Assembly: GCA_001792895.1 (NCBI GenBank)
Contig: MARA01000002.1
Span: 1,736,001-1,800,000 of the forward strand
From: Lentinus brumalis
Taxonomy: Eukaryota > Basidiomycota > Agaricomycetes > Polyporales > Polyporaceae
Direction of reading: 5' to 3'
Length of the DNA stretch: 64,000 nt
Of the stretch, positions 32,586-44,390 are shown piece after piece. Both the position numbers and the translations under genes were made by a program. The notes beneath the pieces are model-generated. The model was not told where the DNA came from and searched no databases. It saw only the letters and a program-made list of their open reading frames with translations. Position 1 is the stretch's first letter, and each line of letters opens with the position of its first letter.

Positions 32586-34946
32586 TCAGCCGTATCGCTT
32601 CTCCGTGTCGTCCTCCTCCGCGAACCAATCCTGCACCGTCCTCGTCTCCTCCACAGGCGCAATATTGATGATCGTGGACTTGCTTTGGGAGTCTGCAGGG
32701 ACGCATGTGAGCACAACGCAAGAGAGACCGACTAACAACTACTGGAGACGCACAAGCCTCGAATGCTTCCACACCATTCTCCCTTCCGATACCGCTCTCT
32801 TTCATACCGCCCCTGGAGCGCCACGTCGTCAGTTCATGTTGCTCCTGATAACGAGAAATCGAGACACGAACCATGGTGAACTTGGATCGTTTCGGTGGTG
32901 CGTGTTGACCCACACGAGGCCAGCCTCAATCTCGGCGGATACCCGGTGCGCCCTCGACAGGTCCTGCGTCCAGATACCGGCACCAAGGCCGTACTTGCAC
33001 GCATTCGCCAGCTCGACGCCTTCCCGCTCGCTCTGCCCGTCACACCATCACAAAAGGCCCCGCAAATATGCCCGAATTCGCAAGCCAGAAGCAGAAGACG
33101 AAGTCAGTGAAGAGTTCATGATAGTGCGGTGTGACATAGCGGCGAGAACGCACCGAGAAGCGGGTGACGACGACGACTGGGCCGAAGATCTCTTCTCGCC
33201 AGAGGTCGTCCTCCGTGGGCACGTATGCGATCACGGTTGGGGGAAGAACGCTCCCCGCGAGAAGTCGTAGCCGTCCAGCGCCGAGGTGCCAGTCATGCGT
33301 TTCCCGCCCGTCAGGATCTTCCCTACACCCCGCTGCACCAAAGCCTCTATGCGCTCCAGCTGGCGCAGCGAGATGACCGTGCCCATGGTCGATCTGGGGT
33401 TCATAGCTGCAAGAATTGTCGGGTAGTGAGAATAGCGATCGGTCAGCGAAGGAAGAATGTGCGCACGGCTGCCCATCCGATTGGTGATGCTGTCGACCTT
33501 CTTCATGAAGAGAGCCATGAACTCGTCATAGATCTTGTCGTGCACGATGAGCCGCGTTCCAGAGACGCACGTCTGGCCCGAAGCGATGAAGCACGCGAAC
33601 GCGGCGCCGTTCGCGGCTGACTGGGGGTCCGCGTCGTCGAACACGACTATGGGTGCCTTGCCGCCGAGCTCTGCTGTGTATGAGGCGAGGTTCTGGCCGA
33701 CAATGCGGCCGATGGCCCGTCCGGTCTCTGTTCCTGCCTGATGGAAGTTCGTCCCAAGTCACTCCAACGGTACAGAGGGTTGCTCACAGTGATGTCGACC
33801 TTCCTGACCGTGGGGTCAGACACGAGCATCTTGCCCACCGTCCTGCCGTAGCCGGGAAGCACCTGCAAGACCCCCTGGGGAACTACGCCATGAGTTGAAG
33901 CACCGACTGCAGGGCTCCCGCAGATGAAACATGAAGACATACCTCCTGCACTTATCGCCATCTCCGCGAACTCAAGCACACTCATCGGTGCAAGTTCGCT
34001 TGGCTTGACGATGACAGAGTTACCCGCGGCGAGCGCAGGGGCTATCTTCTTGACAGCTATGAGCAGGGGGTGGTTGAAGGGCTGTGGCCGTGCGTGAACT
34101 GGGCACGTAACGAGCAGGATGTGCGCTCACTCACTGTAATCTGCGCGACAACACCCAAGGGCACTCTCTGCACGTAATTGAGCAAAGGTCCCTGTGTGGG
34201 CGCGACGAAAGACCCGTGCGTTCGCAACAAGGCGGCATAGTAGTCTCTGTGACAACAACTGAGGACCACACCACCAGCGAGTGTACGACAGAAAGACGTA
34301 CAGCCATTCCGGCAGCCTTCCAAGCTACTTCACGCCCGTTAACGTCCAGTCCCCCTGGGAGTGCATGGATACACAAACGCACCTGCGCCTTCATCTCCCG
34401 TATCGCGCGCCCTGTCTGCAGGGTCTCAATCTTCGCGAGGTCCGGCACCCGCTCCTCCAGGTCGCGCGCGAGGTTGGAGAGCACCCCTGCGCGCTGGCTC
34501 GCCGGGGCCCGCGACCAGATGCCCGCCTTGAAGACCTCATGCGCGCTGAACACCGCGTTCTCCACGTCCTCCTGGTTCGCGCAAATGATCCTGCACGCGC
34601 GACAGACACGGACGTCAGACTCTCGGGTTAGGCAATTAGACGGTGATGGAGCAAAACGTACGTTGCCACCTCCTCGCCGTTCGCAGGGTTCTTCACCACC
34701 AGCCTGCGTGGACCAGCCAACGGTCAGTCCGGTCTTGCGCGGGAGTGACACGCTCGACGATACATACTCTTCGCGTCCGGTTGCATCCGGCACTGGACCG
34801 TCGAGCGAGGTGTGCAGGCAGAAGGGTCCATATTTCTGCCTGTGCAGTCGTTGCACCTGCATCGTGAGTTAGCGTTGCGCGCACCCTGGTCTGTGTATCT
34901 TGGACGGACGCACAATCCGTGCACCCGCCGCCCTTGGAGTACGCAT
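32586..34946 (-). CDS. Aldehyde dehydrogenase, one apparent frameshift
   Basis: Thirteen exons, 5' to 3': 34946-34914, 34856-34768, 34703-34662, 34590-34383, 34324-34302, 34246-34135, 34081-33943, 33882-33788, 33737-33467, 33406-33154, 33032-32872, 32812-32754, 32692-32586. About 530 aa, NAD(P)+-dependent. Seen: PFNHPLL with the conserved Asn, KPSELAP, general base Glu270 in ELGGK, nucleophile Cys304 in SGQTC, EEIFGPV and KESGIGRE. The spliced length is 1592 nt, one short. The frame breaks at the run of five G at 33239-33243, where FFPPTV needs six. The substrate class is unclear. The first exon is chosen because the intron before the second has a perfect CTAAC branch site; a start at 34862 is the alternative. 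Confidence 0.9.
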
Positions 34947-35206
34947 GGCCAATCGCTGTCAGTCACCGCCCAAGGTCTGAATCAACAAGGCCAGGAGGAT
35001 CCCAGTAAGTAGCGAGCAGAGCAAGACCAGCAGCTCGCGGTCAGGGAGGAAGAGATGACACAGAGAAGCGCTCATTTCCGGGCTGTAACGCGTCTCGCGG
35101 ACGCGTACACACTCCGATGTCGCAATGTCTAGCTACTCAAGTTGGTGGAATCTCCTAGTAATTTGTAAGAAATCTATGCTACAGAACTGTGGTGTGACAG
35201 AGGAAA

Positions 35207-36900
35207 TCATGACAAGAAACCCCGAATAGCCCCTCCAACGTTCTGCACGTCAAGCCTGTACGAATGTCAGCTATCAATACATACGCGGGAACCAGAGACA
35301 AACTCACAAGAACGTGTCGTGGCCCCAGACACCGCCAAGCTCGTAGTAGCTGACCATCTGGTTGCCCGTGATCCTGAGCGCGTCCGCGACCTCCCGCTGT
35401 TGCTCAACAGGGAAGAGGATATCGCTTTGCACACCGAGAATCAAGGTCGGCGTGTTGGACAGCGGTCGCAGTCCTGCCGCGAGGTCCGGCAAGTGCAGAG
35501 GAGGATTCGCTGGTGGAGGATGGCTCTTGGAGTGTGACAGCAGGTGATGGTATTGGGCGTGTGCGGGAGAAGAAGGATGCGCGGAGAGACTTGGGGGGAG
35601 CGGAGGTGGTCCTGAACGAGGTGCTGGCGGGTCGAGACGCAACTCGGACAGTGCAGGCGCTGTGAGGTCGAACAGGTCCATCGCCTTCGAGATGTAGATG
35701 AGCGAGTTCGCGTCGTACTTGAGGCAGAACTCCTCGCCTTGGTGGTCGAGATAGGTCTCGATGAGGAAGTCGGGACACAGCGCAGGCGTCCGCGGTTTGT
35801 CGGGACGCTGCGTCTCAGATTCCGGCAGTGGTCGGAACTTGCGTCCGAACCGCATGTCCCACTCAGGCCCCGAACGGTACGTGATGGTAGCGATCTCTGG
35901 CATGGAAGTCAGCCGCAGGAACGGGGACGATGGAACAGCGCGACTCACGTCGCGCCAACTTCATCCCGGCGTGCGGAGGTAGACCGTCGTAGTAGAAGCC
36001 GTTCTTCCAGTTGGGATCCGCCATGAGCACTGGGATGTCTCAGCTCAGTCGCAATTTGGTGGATGTACATGCAAACTCACCGGCTCGCTGCGCGAATCGC
36101 ATCGCGATGGCACTTGGGCTACTCCTGGCCGTACCGCTGATGCTCACTATTTTGCCCACCCGCTCCGGATGCAGCCAGCCCGCGGCAAGACTCTGCATCG
36201 CGCCCATGGACGAGCCAACACTCGCGTAAAGGCGATCTATTCCCAAGTGGTCCAGGAGGCAGAACTGCGCTCGGACCATGTCGAATATTGACAGGATAGG
36301 GAAGCGGGTCGCGTAGGGTTCTCCGGTGGAAGGGTCGAGTGATGACGGACCTGTCGAGCCATAGCAACCTCCCAGGACGTTGGTGCAGATGATGAAGAAC
36401 TGGTTGGTGTCCAGGGCCTTGCCAGGCCCGATGAATTTCTCCCACCATCCCTCCGCGGGGTTCAGCTCGGTGGACGCGGCATGCGAGGAGGCGGATAGGC
36501 CTGTGTGGAGGAGAATGACGTTGTCCTTGCTCGGCGAGAGTGTGCCCCATGTTTCGTAGGCAATGTCGAATGACGGAAGAGGATCGGTGTACACCAGGGG
36601 AAGCGGGCGAGTATGATGGTATACATTGTAGGATTTAGGATTTGGCCGCGCGTAGGGGGGCTCGGGTCCGGAGGAAGAAGATGCTGCAGGGGTGGACGAG
36701 ACGGACCTGGAAGAGATGATTCGGGACTCGCGCACGGCATGAGCGTCGACACACGGAAAGTGGGGACGTTCATGCGAAGAGCTGGAAGACCCCGGTGCGG
36801 CACATTGAGACGCTGCTCGCACTGAAAGGGAGACGTGGGTCCGCGCAGGGGCCTTGCTGAGTGCCCTGAGAGTCCCCGATGCGGCCTTGCCGACGTTCAT
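35207..36900 (-). CDS. MET2: Homoserine O-acetyltransferase
   Basis: Exons 36900-36081, 36029-35949, 35896-35308, 35255-35207 give 1539 nt (512 aa). Transfers acetyl from acetyl-CoA to homoserine, the entry step of methionine synthesis. The alpha/beta-hydrolase core shows GGCYGSTGP, the nucleophile Ser231 in GSSMGAM, an Asp in VQSDILFP and the His in GHDTFL. There is a Ser/Ala-rich N-terminal extension of about 70 residues and a Pro/Ser-rich insertion (encoded near 35500-35620), as in other fungal Met2 proteins. The start is the Met at 36900; an in-frame Met at 37065 lies upstream in poorer sequence. Confidence 0.92.
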
Positions 36901-37986
36901 GGTTGCGGGTGCTTGGGATGAGTTCGCCCGCTGCGCCCGAGGATTTCGCTGCTTAGCGACTCCGAGTGAGACGATGACGAAGACGGGCGCGCCGGGGAGG
37001 ACATCCTGAAAACAGCGGTGGACGTCACAGAGCCAGCCAACGCCTGTCCCCCGATTGCGACACAATTCGCCACCGATTTCACGTGACCGCGTTCCTCCCT
37101 GACGCGTACGGGCGCCTTAGACGCGTCGCGCTTGAGCGCGGCAGCTGGTCACTCTATCAACCCATACCCTTTGCATGTTCAGACTGTTCAGATCAGTGAT
37201 TACACAGTATTTAACCTGATGGCATAACAGACGATGCAGGTGCGGAGACGACGATCCGCTCGCAGATGTGGCTCGTAGTTTTGGAGACCAGGGGATGGTA
37301 TGACTCAAAACAGAGGCTTTACACTGCCTTATAAGTTACAAGGTGGTCACAGATCGTTATCTCGGCTAGCAAAGAATGGTTAAATCCACGGCTGTCCTGT
37401 GTCTGTCCCTTAGCTCGAGCACTCTCCAGTTTCCTGAGGAGGTACCTTCATAAGACAGCGGCGGGGTTCTTTCATAACGAGTCTGGTTCCCAGCCTGGAA
37501 GCGCGTTCGTCAGCTGTCAATGGTAATTTTATCGTCAAGACCGAGTCGTCGTCCCACATAGTGCCATCCGTCAAGAACAAGATGACGGCGACGTAGCACA
37601 CAGGGTCGGAGAGATTATATTGCGTCATGCCTCCCCGCCATATGCCCGCGTGCCTGTCATCAGCACTGTACGACAAGGCCGCACGGCCATTGTGCGTGTC
37701 TTGCGGCGCAGAGTTCGATGCTCAGCATAGCACGCACGGGTGTCAGCCAGCTGCAGTACTGCCGAGCATCCGTCAATTGCGCTCGGATTAGCGTCCGCGC
37801 TGTCATGCACCCGCGGTCGAGTATGAGTAAACACACGAAGTCCGTCTGTCTCCGGCGAGCAATGGATGTCTCCTGGGATGCGTCCGCTGTCGTGCGGCGC
37901 TGTTCCTGCGGCGTCGAGGGAGTTCAAAAGACCATGGCTGGCAGGAGCAGCGGCGAGGATGCCCCCGTGCGCGTCGCCTGCCGCGT
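36901..37986. other. Intergenic, divergent
   Basis: Holds the promoters of MET2 (-) and the Ser-rich gene (+). A minus-strand frame at 37410-37676 (LILFLTDGTMWDDDSVLTI-like hydrophobic/acidic pattern) may be a gene relic, but no partner exons were found. Confidence 0.45.
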
Positions 37987-40900
37987 ATGGATGTTCCCAC
38001 GATCGGTGGCGCAGGTCCGCCGCTGCTGCCCCAGACGCCGCGGACGAACAGCGATCAGCACAAGCCGTCCGTCGTCGCCCTCTTCTCCCGTCCTCTGCGC
38101 ACTCGGCCTCCCGTGTTGCATGTCTCGCCTCCCATGGCCGACGCCGACTCCTCCATCACCGACACAACTCTCGCATCTACAAGCACCGCAACCACGGTGT
38201 CCTCCCACTCCGCTCCGACCGTCGACCATCCATCCGACCGCGACGCAAAACTCGCGCGCAGGACAAGTTTGGGTTTGATAGACGCGGCCCGCATACGGCT
38301 CTCCATGGACGTGAGTACAGTGCACGCTTCGTTCCCACTCTTATACACGGTAGGCGTCGTGCCTAACACGTGTTATGCCCCGTTTTCTCCCCTCCAGCTG
38401 CACTCCCTCCTGCGCTCTAACAGCAAGTCGCAGCGCATCCGAACCGTCTTGTCCACCCAGGTCCGTGGCGGCCGTCTTGTACTCGTTCGCGCTCCGCTGA
38501 CATGCGAGGTTTGTTCGTGTTGCCGTCCAGGCGGAAGTTTCCGAGGGGGACGCTGGATATCCGAACTATGCGAAGGTCGCCTCGCACATTGTAGACCTGG
38601 AAGTACGCAGCATGGACGCCACGGCGGAAGAACGGACGGGCAGAGGTTTCGGTGCAAGGGTATGTTTCAGCCTTCATCTACCTCTCTCTGCTCTCGTGCT
38701 GAGCAGGAACACGCCCCCATTGCCATGCCGCTGCCATGCCTTCCCAACATGCCATGCCTGCGCTGCCCCTCACAGATCGTCAACTTTCTCAACCGCTCGC
38801 GCTCACGCTCCCGTTCGAAGAGGCGACGCTCGCGCTCGCTGGATGCATACCCGGTCGATCCTATGCCCCATACTCTCCACACTGCCTCCCTACGCGTTCA
38901 CGCGCGTCACTCCAGTCTCGAACATGATCATACTGCCGACGTCTCCGGCCCTTCCCGCCCATCCACCCGAACAGCCTCACGTCCCTTATCCAACACAACA
39001 ACTGCTACCAATACCACCGCCAAGCCTCGTCCGAAGAAGGCCCTCGATCAGCGTGCTGCCCCAGTGCCCGCAGCATCATCTGCTACAGCCGAGCTCGTGG
39101 CGCAAGTAGTCCCGATTGAGGTGACCAAGTCTAGCTCCTCACGAAAGGGCAAGGGCATCAATATCTTCGGCATCTTCCTCCCTAGTCCACGCAAGGGTTC
39201 CTACAGCGAGTCTTCGCGCGGCCGGTCGCGCCCTACTACCCCATCTCCCTCCGGTCCCACTTCCCCGGAGCCGCTCTGGCAAGGACGCGACGATCGCGGT
39301 TGGACAGAGAAGTCTGGCTCTCAGCGGTCGCAACGGAGTACGCGCAAAGGGTTGCCCATGCACGTCGAGGAGTCTGCCGTCCCGTGCCTACCTTCTCGCC
39401 ACACCCCGGATGGCGGAAGGAGCTCTGCACTTCCCGGTCTTGTGGCACCTCAGCCGCGTCGGGTTCCCGTGCACGTAATCAACTCTGCGTCGGGTAATCG
39501 TGACCAGTTCGTGGACGAACCAGAGTCGGTCGACGGCAGGTGCTCGCCACTTTGCGGCCTTGGTACTTCCTCTCGCGGCTCAAACACATCTCGGGAAACG
39601 ACGAAGGAGAAGGAGCGGATGCGCGGCGCCCGGGAGAGGTCAGGTGAACGGGAACGTGACAGGAAAGAGAAGCAACGAGAGAGGGAGAAGGACCGTATCA
39701 CCCACCCGAGGCGCGTCGGATCCCCCATGCCACGAGTGCAGTCGACATCCGCTGTTGCCGTCTCTGCGGTCCCTATGGAGAAGTCCAACAGCGGCCGAAG
39801 CGCGAATAGCAAACGCAGCGGGAGCAAGGACCACCATGGCCACCCGCGTACTGGCGCAGAACCACTGGTCTCTCGCGCGAATCGTATCAAGCACGGTAGC
39901 TTCGACTTCGAGCGGCCAATGTCGGCGGGTACTGGCCCCGGCGGGGGTATAAGCATCAGGACCGCACTGCGCAGTATGGGCATTGGGGAGCCGGAGCAGC
40001 ATCCCATGCAGCGAAGTCACAGCGCTCGGGCCGTTCCTATGAGGAGACCGAACGATGAAAGCTTGGAGGATGACATCGCGTCGGGATCACATCCTAGTAA
40101 GCAGCGCTCGCTGGACAAGGGGAAGAAGCCCGCAACGGACGTACGCTTCGCCAACCCACCTTCGCGGCATCCGGTCGATAATTCTACGCCGAGTCCTGCG
40201 TACTCTCACACTCAGCAAGGATCCCACTCCCATCCCCGCGGACATGCCGCGGCGCATGCGTCGCACTCGCATCATGGCTCCCGCCGTGATCCCATTCCTC
40301 CATCGCCCATGTCCTCGACGTCAGGTGAATCGTCGGGTCATCGAGACGGGAGCTGGGGACGCAGCGGGGGCAAGCGCGCCGGACGGGGGTCTCACGGAAT
40401 GTTCAAGTTCGAGCCAGCCGTGCCTCCCATTCCTGGATCTCCTGCGGACAACGAGCGCATATCTGGGCCTCGCAGCCTTTCCCGGCCTACTTCGCCGTCT
40501 CCGCTTTCCTCGTTGGAGGGACCGATGTCGAAATCGAAGCAGGCCCGTCTCGCAGGGAAGGGTCGCTCCTTGGACCTTGGCCTGGGACTGACGTGGGCAC
40601 CGAGCAAAGTGCGCGAAGAGGCGGTCCTGCGCGTAGGGCCGCCTCGCAGTGGCTTGAGCTTGACGACGTCGGCAGCGACGTCGGCGAGGTCACGGTGGCG
40701 GAGCGCCGATGAAGAGGGACGGTTGACAGCTGGTGCTGCTTCGGATGTAGCGGAAGCCTTCAAGGAGGTACTGGGGGACTCGGCATACGGAACATTCAAG
40801 AACTGTCAGTGACCGTCCTTGGTTCTACGTTTCTGCTAAGAAATACTGACGTCAGGCTTCGGACTTGCAGATGTACACCGGTTTGACGCGAACGCGATAC

Positions 40901-41040
40901 CGCTGGACGGGCCATACGGACTCCTCGTGCACGTTGAACGGTTGCTCGACAACGCTCCTGGCTTGGACCATCGGCGGAAACGCATACTCCTGGAGAGGTT
41001 CCTGCGCGTTGTACAACACTCGGAGACGCAGACCTACTAA
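37987..41040 (+). CDS. Large Ser/Arg-rich orphan with conserved-looking C-terminus
   Basis: Exons 37987-38310, 38398-38460, 38531-38659, 38707 (or 38776)-40804, 40856-41040 give 2799 nt (932 aa), or 909 aa with the later acceptor. A short ordered N-terminal part (LGLIDAARIRLSMDLHSLLRSNS) and KVASHIVDLEVRS precede an SR-like patch (NRSRSRSRSKRRRSRS). Then come hundreds of Ser/Pro/Arg/His-rich, probably disordered residues with a KEKERMRGARERSG-type charged run. The C-terminal about 60 residues (FGLADVHRFDANAIPLDGP, LLVHVERLLDNAPGL) look folded. The family is not recognised. The whole middle is also open without introns, so splicing was judged by signals. Confidence 0.7.
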
Positions 41041-41843
41041 GCTTTGGGCTGCTGGGACCTTCTCCTTCTGCTTTTGCCGGTCATGGGTTTACGCCATCTC
41101 ACGTTTTCCTCTGATGCCTTTCATTTCCCCTATGCTGGTTCCTTCGTCCTTCACGACGTCTTCGTTCTCGTGCACGTTACTTAACGTATAGCCTATTTGA
41201 TGATGTTCGTTCCGGCTTGTGCCGTCGCTCCCGTCCGCGAAGATCCCCTTTACCCTGTTCATTACTCTGTATGTCCGACCCTCCCCCGTACCCTCGTCCA
41301 GGCCAATCTCCTCATCCTTGGTCCAGCCCTCCATCTCGCACCCACGCCCCCTGATGCATCTGCTCTCGCTTCGGCGATTCCTGTCCCATGTCATGCTCTA
41401 TTGCTTCGCTTCGGTTGTATTTCGTAGCTACGTTACTTACGCATCTCACTCCTGTTCTGCACATGTGTACTAGGTTCATGTCCCATTTTTTTGCATCTGG
41501 AGTTGTTCGATATCTCGCATTGCACACATATGATCTTCCACGTCCTATCCCCTGCTATACCTTAGTAGAAGTGCCCCCCGCTTCTCCCGCGGTGTCAACG
41601 CGCTGTAATCGATGCTGTCCATGCAGATATTGCGCATGCGCCTTGAGTGCGCCTGTCGTTTCACCCTCCGCCGGGTCCGTGCTATGTAGACTCGGACCGA
41701 AGTCTATTCCGTAGATGATACATACCATGGAAGTACATGTACAATAAAACAAGGTATACAGGCTGCCTCGACACCGTCATCGATCGTCCAAGCGCATTCA
41801 ATATTCAGACCGTAGAAGGGAGGAAGGCCCGTGGGGGCCACCT
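41041..41843. other. Intergenic between convergent genes
   Basis: 3' flanks of the Ser-rich gene (+) and DID2 (-). No gene seen. Confidence 0.5.
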
Positions 41844-42692
41844 CTAAGTCGCAGGCCGCAGCGCACGCAGTCGTGCCGCGAGCATGTCATCCTCCTCTCT
41901 GACCTTCTCCTGCGGCACCTCGATTACAGGAGCCTCCCGAGACAGATCGTGCTGCAGCTCGATGTTCGCCTCATCTGCAGTCTGTTTCATCAGCGCATCC
42001 ACTTCATCTTGCGGCGTGGAGACTGCGGTCGTGTTGGACATTGTCTCCTCCATGTAGGATGTCTGGACGTCGAGGTCGGAGAACTGCGACTCGAACTTGT
42101 CCATGACCACGGATATCTAGGGACGAGATGGATGGGTACACAGCCGATGCATGCATGCGATGGAGCGTTCTGTGGGGGGAAGGAGGCAAGACGCACCCGC
42201 TCGAGATTCATGCTCTCCATCGCCTTGTCCATGCCCTTCACCACGGCCGCCATGTTCCCGGAGACCTGCCGCATGGTCACGGCCGTCTCGACCCTGCTCG
42301 ACACAGCGTCCACCCTGCTTGCCAGGCGCAGCAGGTTCAGGGCCTCGTTCTTCTTCCTGATCGCGTTCGCCGCGTATATCCGCGCGCCATCGTTGTTGCC
42401 TTGCGCCAGTGCCTGCGTCCCCAGTCCTGCTGCTCAGGGCAACGCTTCGCGAAGGACGTATGAGCGGCGCACCTTCTTGAGCTTTGCCTTCTCTGTGTTC
42501 TCATCCTTCTGTGCCTTCTTGGCTTGCCTGTTCAGCGACTTCGCGGTGAACTGCAGGACGTGCGGTTTAGACGTCATAGTTAGGCTCGGGGCAGCTTTGA
42601 GGGCGAACCTTGAGCTGAAAGAGGGTCTCTGGAGACTATCAGTTGCCTGCCATGTTTGAGATGTATCGATGCTCACTCTCGAGGTTGCTCAT
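41844..42692 (-). CDS. DID2: ESCRT-III accessory subunit Did2 / CHMP1
   Basis: Exons 42692-42677, 42628-42609, 42550-42473, 42412-42197, 42116-41844 give 603 nt (200 aa), a normal length. Two tiny 5' exons (16 and 20 nt) encode MSNLEKTLFQLK. Then come the basic Snf7 core ([36 protein letters not shown]), [15 protein letters not shown] and, at the C-terminus, the MIM1 motif [11 protein letters not shown] (about 187-197) that binds the MIT domain of Vps4. Did2 helps recruit Vps4 to disassemble ESCRT-III on endosomes. Start codons of this gene and the JMJD7-like gene are 221 nt apart. Confidence 0.95.
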
Positions 42693-42913
42693 AGTGGTGA
42701 TGGAGAGGTGGAAAGAGTCAAGGACGCTACAGCCTCCGCGGCCAAGGGCGATACGCGCTGCGGCGCGGTCGTCCTAGAAATGGAAGTGCAGACGCCCAGA
42801 GATAATCTTGGGCGTTACATCGATCCTCTCCGCTACGGCGACCACCGTGTGGTTTCTTCTATCACAGGGTGGTTTATCGACATCGCATACCGAACCGTCT
42901 TCCATCCCAAGAT
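42693..42913. promoter_or_regulatory. Short bidirectional promoter region
   Basis: 221 nt separate the divergent start codons of DID2 (-) and the JMJD7-like gene (+). Both promoters and 5' leaders must fit here. No TATA box is evident. Inferred from orientation. Confidence 0.5.
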
Positions 42914-44390
42914 ATGGAGTCTCGCTTGGAAACATTGAGATGGCTCTCAGAAGAGTACCATGGTGCGCTCAAGCGTGCGGCGTGTTCAGCTGCAAGCATG
43001 TCTTATCCTCCATCACAGACCTGAATGGAACACAGTATGACGTGCTTGAAGAAGCGCCAACACCGCTCGAATTCTCTCGCTTAGTGCACATCGCAAGACC
43101 TGTACTCATCAAGGGTATGACTATTATTCTCACAACTTGAAATGGATCTCTCCTGATCTGAGGACTTCCAGAGTCTGCTGTCCCTGAAGCGGATGATCCT
43201 GAGAAATGGTCGAAAAAATGGCTCAGCGACATGATGAAGGACCGGGAGATTTCCGTTGCTGTTACGCCGAATGGGTTCGGTGTTGCTCTGCTCGCTTGGT
43301 ATCCTGTGCTGACACGAAGCCAATCTAGTCGGGCAGATGCAGTCACCCGCGGTCCAGACAACAAGATGTACTTTGTAGAACCATATACGGATAAGATGAC
43401 CATGCAGTCGTTTCTTGACACACTCTCTTCAGGTTAGGTGCGACGCATACCAAACCCCTACCAGGCGTTCATTAAGCCGCTGGCATGTGCTATGAAGTAC
43501 TCACAATGCTTTTTTGGACAGGCGAACAAGACAGCAGAGCCGGCACAGGTGGGGAAGTGCATTACCTTCAGTCTCAAAACGGGAACATGTTCTCCGCCAC
43601 GTACTACGACATGAGCGGAAACGAGGACCCTTCTGAATTCGAACCACTCCGTGAGTTCGTCCCAAGCGAGATCCCATGGTGCAGCGAAGCTCTAGGTACG
43701 CAGCCAGCTCTCATATTTGACCCGCCTCTGACGTAGCTGTCAACGGTGTTGGTAGACAAGTCCCCCGATGCGGTCAACCTCTGGATAGGAGACGAGAACA
43801 GCGTAACAAGCATCCACAGCGGTACGTCCTTCGCCGTTCTCGTGAACCCGACGCCAATATACCCATGCTTCTTACAGATCCTTATGAGAACATATACACC
43901 GTCATCCGTGGATCAAAACACTTTACGCTCCTGCCCCCGACGGAAGGTTGGTGCCTGCAAGGTCAGTCTAGGTCTTGCTCCGCCTGCACTGCGCCCTCGC
44001 CTTACTGAGCCTCAACTCTCCGCCGAAACAGAGCGTCGATATCCACATGCAACGTACAGTCGATCGTCAGCTTCCTCAGAACTGGAACTCACTCCCTCTT
44101 CGCCGTCCACGCCCCTCGTTCGGTGGTCTTCCGTTGCGGATCCGACCGCCCCTGGAGCGCTGCCTGCCGAGGCACATCCCATCCACATCACCGTCAGGGC
44201 AGGCGAGACTCTCTACCTGCCCGCCGGCTGGTGGCACTACGTCCGGCAAGAGGGCTTCACGGTGGCCGTGAATTACTGGTACGATATGGAAGGAAGGGGT
44301 ATGTCCTGGGTGTGGCTGAACTTCTTACGGGGCACCGAGGAGCCTCCGCTAGGAAACGAGGAGCCGGATAGCGGCGGGGCGGCGCAGTAG
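42914..44390 (+). CDS. JMJD7-like JmjC 2-oxoglutarate hydroxylase
   Basis: Exons 42914-42962, 43019-43114, 43172-43274, 43329-43432, 43522-43695, 43756-43821, 43878-43961, 44032-44390 give 1035 nt (344 aa), near the usual JMJD7 length. The cupin-8/JmjC fold is marked by ENSVTSIHSDPYENIY with iron ligands His196 and Asp198, the 2OG/loop segment VIRGSKHFTLLPP, and the third ligand His294 in AGWWHYV. JMJD7 hydroxylates a lysine of DRG-family GTPases. This gene's close match in layout makes that a good guess. A Ser/Pro insertion (about 235-270) lies between the iron-binding strands. Confidence 0.87.

Noticed and set aside
37410..37676. Small minus-strand gene
   Set aside because: A plausible-looking 88-codon frame, but without partner exons, domain pattern or supporting splice sites.
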